The notes below the pieces were generated by a model. That model was not told the DNA's origin. It was given only the letters and a program-made list of their open reading frames with translations, and searched no databases. A stretch of 16,629 nucleotides of DNA from JAZDHV01 sp043810355. GTDB lineage: Archaea > Nanobdellota > Nanobdellia > Woesearchaeales > JAGVYU01. Positions 7,009 to 13,876 of the stretch are shown one piece after another. Made by a program: the position numbers and the translations under genes. The DNA is taken from positions 1 to 16,629 of the forward strand of contig JBDROB010000064.1 of the NCBI GenBank assembly GCA_043810355.1, written 5' to 3'. Numbering within the stretch: position 1 is the first letter of the stretch; each line of letters opens with the position of its first letter.

Positions 7009-8037
7009 ATGGGTCTTGCAATCAAGGATTTGTTGATAATCAAGGATTTGGAATTAAAGGATTTATCCAATAAGATTGTAGCAGTTGATTCTTTTAATCT
7101 TCTTTACCAATTTCTCACAACAATTCGCTCAAGGGATGGGACTCCATTGATGGATTCAAGTGGAAATGTCACTTCACATTTAGTAGGGTTATTGTCAAGG
7201 ACTTCAAAATTATTGGAATATAATATTAAGCCTGTTTTTGTTTTTGATGGTAAGCCCCCAAAATTAAAGCAGGATGAAAGGGAGCGAAGAAAAGATTTAA
7301 AGGTCGAGGCTCAGAAAAAATATGAGATTGCAGTGAAAAAAGAGGATATTGAAGAGATGAGGAAATATGCCTCAATGACCACAAGATTGACTCCTGAACT
7401 TATACAAGATGCTAAAACCCTGATCGAATGTTTAGGCCTCCCTATAGTCCAGGCTCCTTCTGAAGGCGAGGCTCAGGCATCTTATATAGCAAAAAATAAT
7501 GATGCATTTGCTGTCATAAGCCAGGATTTTGACAGCCTTTTATATGGCTCAACTAATCTTGTCAGAAACCTTTCAATTTTAGGCAAAAGAAAAAGGACAA
7601 ATAAGCTTCAATACCATATTATTCAGCCTGAACTCATCAATCTCTCTGAAAACCTTAACAACTTAAACATTGATCAAAACCAGATGATTGCATTGGCAAT
7701 ATTGATTGGAACAGATTATAACCATGGGGGGGTTAAGGGTATCGGCCCAAAAAATGCCTTAAAGCTTGTTAGGGAAAACGGTTCTGACTTTGATAAGCTC
7801 TTTTCAGGTGTTGATTGGAAGTTTGACATTCCTTGGGAAGAGATTTATTACACTATTAAAAAGATGCCAGTAGAAAAAGATTATGATCTAAAATTTAATA
7901 AGATTGATGAAAATAGGCTCAAGAGCTTTTTAGTGGATAAGCATGATTTTTCTGAAGAGAGGATAGACTCTCAAATCAAAAAATTGATAAAGAAGAAAGA
8001 GGATAAGTCTCAGAAAGGTCTTGGAGATTTTGTATGA
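7009..8037 (+). CDS. fen: Flap endonuclease 1
   Basis: Removes 5' flaps in Okazaki fragment maturation and long-patch repair. From ATG 7009: N-terminal MG start and AVDSFN (D27), FVFDGKPP (D80), the helical clamp region (about 84-130), SEGEAQA (E152, E154), SQDFDSLL (D173, D175) and GTDYNHGGVKGIGPKNAL (D236 and the helix-two-turn-helix that binds K+/DNA). All metal ligands are present. The tail QKGLGDFV (335-342) is a PIP box for PCNA binding. 342 aa is the normal archaeal size. FEN-1 requires a free N-terminal Gly after Met, and MGLAIKDL supplies it, so I reject the 13-residue TTG extension. Confidence 0.95.
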   Translation: MGLAIKDLLIIKDLELKDLSNKIVAVDSFNLLYQFLTTIRSRDGTPLMDSSGNVTSHLVGLLSRTSKLLEYNIKPVFVFDGKPPKLKQDERERRKDLKVEAQKKYEIAVKKEDIEEMRKYASMTTRLTPELIQDAKTLIECLGLPIVQAPSEGEAQASYIAKNNDAFAVISQDFDSLLYGSTNLVRNLSILGKRKRTNKLQYHIIQPELINLSENLNNLNIDQNQMIALAILIGTDYNHGGVKGIGPKNALKLVRENGSDFDKLFSGVDWKFDIPWEEIYYTIKKMPVEKDYDLKFNKIDENRLKSFLVDKHDFSEERIDSQIKKLIKKKEDKSQKGLGDFV

Positions 8038-8046
8038 TTATGAATC

Positions 8047-8066
8047 TTGATTATAATTGATTATAA
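8047..8066. repeat. Tandem 10-bp repeat downstream of fen
   Basis: TTGATTATAA occurs twice in perfect tandem, one helical turn apart. It lies 10 bp after the fen stop and about 125 bp before the permease gene. It could be a pair of protein-binding half sites or simple AT-rich duplication. Confidence 0.4.
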
Positions 8067-8095
8067 GTTATGATAGGTTAATAAAAATATCAAAC

Positions 8096-8132
8096 AGGAA
8101 TTTGATTTGGTCATACGTTAATTCAAATTCCT
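8096..8132. repeat. 10-bp inverted repeat before the EamA gene
   Basis: AGGAATTTGA (8096-8105) and TCAAATTCCT (8123-8132) are perfect inverted repeats around a 17-bp spacer. They sit about 60 bp before the permease start and about 20 bp before an AT-rich TATA candidate (around 8148-8156). This could be an operator upstream of the promoter or a weak hairpin terminator after fen. Confidence 0.4.
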
Positions 8133-8191
8133 TAACAATTGAGAAATTTAAAATAAATTAAGTCAAATTAATTAAAAAAATAAAAAAGGTG

Positions 8192-9067
8192 ATGATTATC
8201 TGGTGGATAATATTTGCATTGGCATCAGCAGTATTTACTGCTCTACAGACAATCCTGACAAAAAAAAACCTTTTTCAAGAGCATGCTCTGGAATTTAATG
8301 GTGTAAGGGGATTTTTCTCATTCATAATCATTTCAGTATTATTATTGCCGTTTATTGATTTCTCCATCCCAATAAAGGTTGTTGCTGTAATCTATTGTAT
8401 ATCTCTGGCAGCCTCAGTTGGTATTTATTTTTCTGCAAGATCTGTAAGGCATCTGGATGTATCCTTATTTTCTCCTCTTCAGAATATCAGTCCTTTTTTT
8501 CTTGTTATCTTTGCTTTTTTAATCTTAGGGGAGGTTCCTTCTCTAATACAGTTTTTAGGAATATTTTTATTATTGGTAGGCACATATTTTCTTGAGATTG
8601 ACTTTAAAAAACATAATTTATTGTCTCCAATTAAGACAATTATTAAGTCAAGATACATTCATTTTACTTTGTTTGCAATGTTGATCTTTAGCCTTACCAG
8701 CGTGTTTGATAAGTTTACCCTTACTCATTATGCTGATCCAATTACATTCATGTTCTTTCTTTGGTTGTTTATCTCATTGCATTTGATGGTAATGGAGTCT
8801 TATACAAATGGGTTTGGTGAAATATTGAAGGATATCAGGAAGAGTGGAAAACTTATATTTTTGATTTCTTTTTTTGGGATCATCCAGAATCTTCTGTACA
8901 TATTGGCAATAAACCTTCAGAATGTGTCTTTAGTTGTTCCTTTGAGAAGGATTTCAACATTATTTTCCACAATTCTTGGAGGAAAATTTTTCCATGAAAA
9001 AAATCTTAGTGTAAAGATCACAGCTTGTATCATCCTGATAATCGGAGCAGTCCTAATCATAATTTAA
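8192..9067 (+). CDS. EamA/DMT-family membrane transporter
   Basis: Drug/metabolite-transporter superfamily permease. 292 residues with about ten hydrophobic helices arranged as two EamA repeats: residues about 1-140 (WWIIFALASAVFTALQ, FILGEVPSLIQFLGIFLLLVGTYF) and 150-292 (a second half ending in ITACIILIIGAVLIII). The loop-helix GEVPSLIQFLGIFLLL and the matching GGKFFHEKNLSVKITAC are the usual EamA repeat ends. Substrate cannot be told; amino acids, nucleotides or sugars are all possible in this family. A GTG at 8189 is an alternative start one codon earlier. GGTG directly abuts ATG 8192, so the SD spacing is tight and the start is uncertain by a codon. It is followed 34 bp later by trm5. 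Confidence 0.85.
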   Translation: MIIWWIIFALASAVFTALQTILTKKNLFQEHALEFNGVRGFFSFIIISVLLLPFIDFSIPIKVVAVIYCISLAASVGIYFSARSVRHLDVSLFSPLQNISPFFLVIFAFLILGEVPSLIQFLGIFLLLVGTYFLEIDFKKHNLLSPIKTIIKSRYIHFTLFAMLIFSLTSVFDKFTLTHYADPITFMFFLWLFISLHLMVMESYTNGFGEILKDIRKSGKLIFLISFFGIIQNLLYILAINLQNVSLVVPLRRISTLFSTILGGKFFHEKNLSVKITACIILIIGAVLIII

Positions 9068-9101
9068 ACATAAACAATTAGATAAAAAAAGCATAAAAAC
9101 A

Positions 9102-9959
9102 ATGGAAATAAAAGAAAGGCCAAAATCATTGAAAAATGCCTTAAAGAACAGGTTAAGCCAGATTGAAATAAAAAATCTAACTAGGAGTTTTGATATAATA
9201 GGTGATATAGCTGTTATTGAGATCCCAAAATTATTGGAAAAAAAGGAAAAATTGATTGCTCAAACCCTTATTGATTCCCACAAAAACATTAATGTTGTCT
9301 GCAGGAAAATTGGGGGTCACAAAGGCCAGTTGAGGATCCAAAAATATAAGTTTCTGGCTGGAGAAAATAGGAAAGAGACTGAGTACAGGGAAAACAACTG
9401 TAGATTCAGGTTGAATATTGAAAAGACATACTTCTCACCAAGACTGAGTAATGAGAGAAAGAGGATCTTTCAGCAAGTCAAGCCAGACGAGTCTATTCTT
9501 GTGATGTTTTCAGGAATTGCACCTTACCCTATTACTATATCAAAAAATTCTAAGGCAAAACATATAACTGCAATAGAGCTAAATAAGCAAGCCCATAAAT
9601 ATGCTGAACAAAATGTCAAACTTAACAAAATATCCAATATCACATTATATCAAGGAGATGTAAAAAAGATTGTTCCAAAACTGAAAAAGGACAGGAAATC
9701 CATTAAATTTGATAGGATCCTTATGCCTCTTCCAAAAGGGGCTGAAGACTTCCTTGTAACAGCTCTGAAAGCTTCAAAAAAAGGCACAATCATCCATTTC
9801 TATGATTTTGAAAGGGAAGATGAATTCCAAAAAGCAAAAGAAAAAGTGAAATTAGCCTGCAAAAAATTAAAGCGTAACTGCAGGATTCTTAGGATAGTCA
9901 AGTGCGGCCAGAACGCCCCTAGATTCTTCAGGATCTGTGTTGATTTTAAGGTTTATTGA
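9102..9959 (+). CDS. trm5: tRNA (guanine37-N1)-methyltransferase, Trm5b-like
   Basis: Methylates N1 of G37 next to the anticodon to prevent frameshifting; first step toward wyosine bases. Residues 29-42 (SFDIIGDIAVIEIP) are the family's D2 start. Residues 110-121 (YFSPRLSNERKR) hold the conserved Arg/Glu segment. Residues 132-143 (ILVMFSGIAPYP) form SAM motif I. E159 (IELN) ends beta 2, GDV follows (185-187), and MPLPKGAEDFL (208-218) is the catalytic loop. At 285 aa it lacks the N-terminal D1 domain of longer Trm5a/eukaryotic forms, hence Trm5b. The 3' end overlaps the convergent Cys-rich gene by 7 bp. Its transcript may continue from the permease gene; I see only a weak TATA (9062-9069). 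Confidence 0.88.
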   Translation: MEIKERPKSLKNALKNRLSQIEIKNLTRSFDIIGDIAVIEIPKLLEKKEKLIAQTLIDSHKNINVVCRKIGGHKGQLRIQKYKFLAGENRKETEYRENNCRFRLNIEKTYFSPRLSNERKRIFQQVKPDESILVMFSGIAPYPITISKNSKAKHITAIELNKQAHKYAEQNVKLNKISNITLYQGDVKKIVPKLKKDRKSIKFDRILMPLPKGAEDFLVTALKASKKGTIIHFYDFEREDEFQKAKEKVKLACKKLKRNCRILRIVKCGQNAPRFFRICVDFKVY

Positions 9960-10399
9960 TTTGAACTTAAGAATATTCCTGTTTTAGTTAAGTTTTCAAT
10001 CTCAATTGGAACATTATCTTTTGTTTTGATTTCTTCACAAGCCCTAATTATTTCATGGCATTTAATACCAATAATCTCTGTTTGCTCACCCATACATTGT
10101 TTTATTAAAACATCACAATTAAATGGCCTTTCATCAGTGTAAATCCCCCAACTTCCAGGGCAACCATCCATTATTTGCATATAATAAAACCTTGGGCCTA
10201 TACATTTCTTGAATATCTCTGTTTTGTATTCTAAATGAGGGGGGTTTCCAACTAAGTAAATATATTCATTAGCCTCATTATATACCCATCCAAAACAAAA
10301 TGATGCCCCTGAACAATTTGAAATAACTTTTGGAAAAAACCATATTACAGGGAAAGCAATTAATATTAAAACAAGTATTATCAACCAAGTTTGTTTCAT
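9953..10399 (-). CDS. Membrane-anchored eight-cysteine protein, unknown
   Basis: I recognise no family. A short N-terminus (MKQTW) leads into a hydrophobic helix at about residues 5-23 (LIILVLILIAFPVIWFF), so the rest (about 125 residues) is probably outside the membrane. The outer part has eight cysteines (29, 35, 66, 80, 95, 102, 114, 121), an even number that suggests up to four disulfides, and aromatic/Gly-Pro-rich segments (GPRFYY, CPGSWGIY). There is no lipobox. The gene has its own leaderless-type promoter and overlaps the trm5 3' end by 7 bp. A secreted or surface-exposed role is inference. No catalytic motif is visible. Confidence 0.65.
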   Translation of the reverse strand: MKQTWLIILVLILIAFPVIWFFPKVISNCSGASFCFGWVYNEANEYIYLVGNPPHLEYKTEIFKKCIGPRFYYMQIMDGCPGSWGIYTDERPFNCDVLIKQCMGEQTEIIGIKCHEIIRACEEIKTKDNVPIEIENLTKTGIFLSSNQ

Positions 10400-10420
10400 A
10401 TCAATTTATTTACATTATTC

Positions 10421-10436
10421 CTATTAAAATGTTTCT
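10421..10436 (-). promoter_or_regulatory. Promoter of the eight-cysteine protein (leaderless type)
   Basis: On the minus strand AGAAAC followed by ATTTTAATAG gives BRE plus TATA, centred about 27 bp before the ATG at 10399, with no SD between. Confidence 0.55.
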
Positions 10437-10473
10437 ATGACTTTTAATCAACTTTTAAAATAATCATTCTTCA

Positions 10474-10488
10474 GAAAACCTTAAAAAC
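10474..10488 (+). promoter_or_regulatory. Promoter of the candidate structured RNA
   Basis: GAAAACC followed by TTAAAAAC (10481-10488) is a good BRE/TATA on +. The predicted start 25-27 bp downstream, about 10508-10511, falls just before the outer stem of the candidate RNA (10514). No protein-coding frame follows on +, so the promoter makes best sense as driving an RNA. Confidence 0.5.
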
Positions 10489-10507
10489 TGCACCTTCTTT
10501 TGATAAT

Positions 10508-10592
10508 CCTGAAGTGCAACAGTGCGATGAGTGAGTGAACACAGCCTGAGCGAAAGCGATGATGAATGGAAGTAACTTACTAGCACTGCACA
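10508..10592 (+). ncRNA. Candidate kink-turn small RNA (C/D-box-like or H/ACA-like)
   Basis: Bases 10514-10591 are 38/78 G+C, far above the AT-rich flanks, and contain no long frame. Outer stem: GTGC (10514-10517) with GCAC (10588-10591) and AGTGC (10521-10525) with GCACT (10583-10587), with an AAC bulge. Core: CTGA (10546-10549), a GC-GAAA-GC mini-hairpin (10550-10557), then GAT and GATGA (10558-10565). This is the order of a box D'/C' kink-turn bound by L7Ae, with a perfect ATGATGA C' box (10559-10565). A 5' C-box-like GCGATGA lies at 10524-10530; the expected 3' D box is only CTA (10580-10582). Guide spacers would be 10531-10545 and 10566-10579. AGTGAGT (10530-10536) can instead pair with ACTTACT (10575-10581), giving one long hairpin followed by ACA (10590-10592), an H/ACA-like reading. 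Transcription is supported; class is open. Confidence 0.5.
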
Positions 10593-10709
10593 AATTCACC
10601 AAAATTATTGTAATACTAAGAATTCTATTCAAATTCGTTAAATATTTTATTTATAAAAAATTCAATCCAATTATTAAATAAATAAAATCAATAAATTTTA
10701 ACCAAAAAG
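10593..10709. other. AT-rich spacer after the candidate RNA
   Basis: No frame and no clear promoter. It separates the plus-strand RNA from the convergent 3' end of pan. It includes a T-rich patch around 10645-10657 that may terminate the RNA. Confidence 0.3.
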
Positions 10710-11873
10710 TCATCCAAACATATTCATGTAATCATCATGGTCTGTTCTTTCTTCTTCCTGCACTCTTTTAATCCCATGTTCAAAATTCTTTTTGCTTATC
10801 TTGGTCAAATTCTTTCTTATAGCTTCATACCCTGCTTCAGTGCACACTGCCTTTATCTCTGCCCCTGAAAAACCTTCTAGTTTCTCGCTTATTGTATCAA
10901 GATTCACATCTTTCATGAGGTTCATGTCTTTTGTATGTATCTTTAGGATTTGATGTCTGCCTTTTTTGTTTGGAATATCCACTTTGATAAGTCTATCCAG
11001 TCTTCCTGGCCTTAAAATAGCTGGATCAAGTATGTCTCTCCTGTTTGTGCATCCGATGACCTTAACATTTCCTAATGGTTTGAATCCATCAATCTCAGCC
11101 AGCAATTGCATGAATGTCCTTTGGACTTCCCTCTCACCAGAGGTTCCAATCTCAACTCTTGTGGCTGCAATTGCATCCAGCTCATCTATAAATATTATTG
11201 ATGGAGATTTTGCTTTTGCAATCTCAAATATTTCTTTGACAAGCTTTGCTCCTTCCCCAATAAACTTCTGGACAAGCTCGCTTCCGACAATTTCAATGAA
11301 TGTGGCATGTGTTGAGCTAGCAACAGCTTTAGCCAGTAATGTCTTTCCTGTTCCTGGCGGGCCATAAAGAAGGATTCCTTTTGGGGGTGTAATTCCAATC
11401 TTTTTGAATAATTCTGGTTTTTTCAGGGGCAGCTCTATAACTTCTTTGATCTCTTCTGCCTCTTTTTCCAATCCTCCTACATCATCCCAGCTTATTTGAG
11501 GTTTTTCTATTATCACATATTTTTCAACATCAAATTTTTTTGATGTATTCACTTTTCTGATTATGTTGAGATTTTTCTGTTCAACAAGCACTTGGTCTCC
11601 TGCACTTATTTTTTTAGCTTCTTTTGATATATTGACTAGGAACGCATTTCCATTTTGCAGTCGAATTATTGCATTGTCCCCTCTTACTTCTTTTACTTCT
11701 GATACTAATAATGGTGTAGATGTCATTCTATCAAGCTCTTGTTTCAGATTGTTTATAGTTTGTCTTAAAAGCCTGTTTTCCTCTTCTAGATCTGATTGTG
11801 TTGTAGAATAATTATACATTAAACTGTCCACTATATTATTGTTTTTGGATTCTTTTTCTGTCTTTGATTTCAT
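10710..11873 (-). CDS. pan: Proteasome-activating nucleotidase (PAN)
   Basis: AAA ATPase that unfolds substrates and feeds them into the 20S proteasome; homohexamer. Residues about 25-50 form a coiled coil, followed by STP (52-54, with the proline that sets coil pairing) and an OB domain (55-110). The AAA domain has Walker A GPPGTGKT (171-178), the pore loop KFIGEGA (203-209), Walker B IIFIDELD (226-233), sensor-1 N277 and arginine fingers around LRPGRLDR (287-294). 387 aa is slightly short of typical PAN (about 400-430). The tail ends NMFG. PAN and Rpt subunits normally end in a hydrophobic-Tyr-X gate-opening motif; here Phe replaces Tyr (M-F-G). No 20S subunit gene is in the window. A non-proteasomal AAA unfoldase is the main alternative. 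Confidence 0.88.
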   Translation of the reverse strand: MKSKTEKESKNNNIVDSLMYNYSTTQSDLEEENRLLRQTINNLKQELDRMTSTPLLVSEVKEVRGDNAIIRLQNGNAFLVNISKEAKKISAGDQVLVEQKNLNIIRKVNTSKKFDVEKYVIIEKPQISWDDVGGLEKEAEEIKEVIELPLKKPELFKKIGITPPKGILLYGPPGTGKTLLAKAVASSTHATFIEIVGSELVQKFIGEGAKLVKEIFEIAKAKSPSIIFIDELDAIAATRVEIGTSGEREVQRTFMQLLAEIDGFKPLGNVKVIGCTNRRDILDPAILRPGRLDRLIKVDIPNKKGRHQILKIHTKDMNLMKDVNLDTISEKLEGFSGAEIKAVCTEAGYEAIRKNLTKISKKNFEHGIKRVQEEERTDHDDYMNMFG

Positions 11874-11893
11874 AGTCTTTTAGAGTGCTTTAT

Positions 11894-11903
11894 TATTTAT
11901 AAA
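11894..11903 (-). promoter_or_regulatory. Promoter of pan (leaderless type)
   Basis: On the minus strand TTTATAAATA is centred about 25 bp before ATG 11873, with no SD between. Confidence 0.6.
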
Positions 11904-11961
11904 CTTATTGATTTTTATGGATTTATTCTAAAACCTCTTCCAGAAAGTTAAAAAATAATAA

Positions 11962-11970
11962 ATTTTATAA
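11962..11970 (+). promoter_or_regulatory. TATA box of the C39-like lipoprotein gene
   Basis: ATTTTATAA is centred about 29 bp before ATG 11995. The start would fall within a few bases of the ATG, so the mRNA is near-leaderless. pan is divergent and its TATA lies about 65 bp away. Confidence 0.5.
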
Positions 11971-11994
11971 TCAAACGAGATAAAGTATGATAAA

Positions 11995-12681
11995 ATGTTC
12001 AATATGCTTAAGAAATCCCTATTTGTCCTGTTTTTTATAATATTTGGATGTTCCCAATCAACTTATCTGGATATTCCTTACCATGAGCAGGTTGGCCCTT
12101 CTTGCGTTCCAGCCCAAGTGTTGATGGCATTAGACTATTATTATCCTGATTCTAATTACACTTTAGCACAGATTGATGAGAATGTTGGAAGAAAGGATGA
12201 CAAGTGGGTTTGGTTTTCTCAGGCACTGCCTGTTTTGATTGATGAAGGCTTGGATGCATATTATTATTCAGCTTCCCCTTACCAGAATCTCACCCCTGAA
12301 TTTACCATTAGATTTTATGGTGAAGAGGATGGTACAGTCATCAATCAGGTTACAGATTGGGTTGAATTTAATAGGTCAAGAGATTATATATTGGCTTCAT
12401 CAAGATTCTACAACAAAGTTTTGGATTGGCAAACTGTTGAAGATGAATTTAGGAAAGGAAGTGTGATTTTGATGATAATTGATATTAATATTGCAGATAA
12501 AATTGAAGAGCTTCCTTATTCAGGCCATGGAATAATAATCACTGATATTGAAAAAGATACAGTTACATTCCATGATTCAAATGGAAGGCCTAATTTGAAA
12601 ATTGAAAAATCCCATTTTATTAAGGCTTGGAATGCTCCTGGAACAGACAATGATGTGATAATAATAAGAGGGAGATTATAA
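11995..12681 (+). CDS. Lipoprotein with C39-like papain-fold peptidase domain
   Basis: Surface-anchored cysteine-peptidase-like protein. The N-terminus is a signal peptide with a lipobox-like IIFGC, so Cys19 may be lipidated. The domain begins YLDIPYHEQVGPSCVPAQVLMALDYY, the peptidase C39 layout with Q32 (oxyanion hole) and catalytic Cys37. His178 (SGHGIII) and Asp194 (FHDSN) complete the triad. This resembles C39-like domains that process or transport peptides but lacks any fused ABC transporter. 228 aa. ATG 12004 is an alternative start; 11995 fits the TATA box better. Substrate is unknown: it could act on imported peptides, cell-wall partners or host proteins. It sits between pan and a convergent peptidase gene. 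Confidence 0.8.
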   Translation: MFNMLKKSLFVLFFIIFGCSQSTYLDIPYHEQVGPSCVPAQVLMALDYYYPDSNYTLAQIDENVGRKDDKWVWFSQALPVLIDEGLDAYYYSASPYQNLTPEFTIRFYGEEDGTVINQVTDWVEFNRSRDYILASSRFYNKVLDWQTVEDEFRKGSVILMIIDINIADKIEELPYSGHGIIITDIEKDTVTFHDSNGRPNLKIEKSHFIKAWNAPGTDNDVIIIRGRL

Positions 12682-12747
12682 GTATGTATTTAATCATGGT
12701 TAAAATCCTTATTAAACTATTATTAAAACTTTGATTAAAAGAATGGT

Positions 12748-13830
12748 CTAATTTGCAACAATCAATTCCTTCTTTGTCTTTGTCAGCACTTGAACCTTTC
12801 CATTGATGATAGCAACATCATCCTCTATCCTCATGCCCATTTTATTTTTAAAATATATTCCTGGTTCAATTGTGAACACACTGCCTTCATCCAGCTTATC
12901 TTTTGAATCTAAGACTAAAGAGGGGCTTTCATGTATTTTTAATCCAATTCCATGCCCTAACCCATGAATAAATTTATCTTTCAGATCTCCTAGTAATTTT
13001 ATTGAGTTTTCATACACCTTTCCGCAATTATCCCCTTTTCTTATATTGTCTATGACATTTTTCTGGCAATTTAACAATAAGGCATATAGCTCAATCTCTT
13101 TCTTGCTGGGTTTTCCAATATATATTGTCCTTGTAATATCTGCTTTATACCCTTGATAGCTGACACCAAAATCAATGACACAGAATCCTTTTCTGAATTT
13201 AACATTTTGTGGCTTATAATGAGGTATGCTAGCCATCTTCCCGCTGGCAACAATAGAAGGGAAAGAAAGTTCACAATCATTTTTCAATGTCTCAATCTCT
13301 AGGAATTTTTCTGCTTGCTTTTCAGTTTTTATTTTTTTATTGATGATTGATTTGATACATTTTGAGATTATCTTGTCTGTTATCTGGCATGCTTTCCTGA
13401 TATTCTTGATCTCTTCTTTTGTTTTTGTCCCTCTCAATCTTTCACTTTCTAAAGATATATCAACTATATTTGATTTTTTAAATATATACTTTATTGCCTT
13501 GTGCATCCTTAGTGTGACTTGGCTCTTGTCAATCCCTATTATTTTTTTCCTTACCCTTTCTTTATTTAATATTCTGTTTATGCTGTCAAACGCTTTTCTT
13601 TTTTTCTCAAACAAATGCTTTTTTATTTTGTTTGATTTAAACCTCTGGTCATCCATTGCAGGTATTAATATGAAAGGCTTTTTCTTGCTTGGTATCACAA
13701 GAATGCCTATATCTTTGTATCCTGAGAAATACTGGAAATTAGGATCTGTCCTTGAAAAGTCAAAATTATAGAAGAGTGCAAAATCAATTTTTTTCTTTAA
13801 TAATTTGTTTTGAAATTCTTTTATTTTCAT
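12748..13830 (-). CDS. pepQ: M24 metallopeptidase, Xaa-Pro aminopeptidase/dipeptidase type
   Basis: Cleaves N-terminal residues before proline, recycling peptides in the cytoplasm. From ATG 13830, residues 1-128 are the creatinase-like N-domain and 135-360 the pita-bread catalytic domain. Metal ligands are all visible: D220 (VIDFG), D231 (KADITRT), H293 (GLGHGIG), E322 (TIEPG) and E336 (RIEDD). H204 (IPHYKP) is the conserved substrate-side histidine. 360 aa is normal. The frame extends to a TTG at 13839, but ATG 13830 fits the promoter and the usual N-terminus. Whether it is an aminopeptidase (PepP-like) or prolidase (PepQ-like) cannot be told. Convergent with the C39-like gene (66-bp gap, T/A-rich, no clear hairpin). 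Confidence 0.9.
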   Translation of the reverse strand: MKIKEFQNKLLKKKIDFALFYNFDFSRTDPNFQYFSGYKDIGILVIPSKKKPFILIPAMDDQRFKSNKIKKHLFEKKRKAFDSINRILNKERVRKKIIGIDKSQVTLRMHKAIKYIFKKSNIVDISLESERLRGTKTKEEIKNIRKACQITDKIISKCIKSIINKKIKTEKQAEKFLEIETLKNDCELSFPSIVASGKMASIPHYKPQNVKFRKGFCVIDFGVSYQGYKADITRTIYIGKPSKKEIELYALLLNCQKNVIDNIRKGDNCGKVYENSIKLLGDLKDKFIHGLGHGIGLKIHESPSLVLDSKDKLDEGSVFTIEPGIYFKNKMGMRIEDDVAIINGKVQVLTKTKKELIVAN

Positions 13831-13843
13831 TAAAAACAAAAAA

Positions 13844-13860
13844 GTATTTATATTATTAAA
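13844..13860. promoter_or_regulatory. Overlapping divergent TATA boxes for pepQ and the M16 gene
   Basis: The two start codons are only 46 bp apart. On + the sequence TATTTATATT (about 13846-13855) is centred about 26 bp before ATG 13877. On the minus strand TTTAATAATA (13860 to 13851) is centred about 25 bp before ATG 13830. Neither gene has an SD. The TATA boxes overlap, so TBP can serve only one direction at a time. Confidence 0.55.
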
Positions 13861-13876
13861 ATGTTATGGTTTATGA

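Noticed and set aside
10508..10592. tRNA or SRP RNA identity for the structured RNA
   Set aside because: No cloverleaf, T-loop or SRP helix-8 signature is present; the kink-turn core fits better.
13226..13771. 181-codon plus-strand frame opposite pepQ
   Set aside because: It looks membrane-like only because Lys/Asn-rich codons read as Phe/Leu/Ile on the other strand. pepQ has all its metal ligands.
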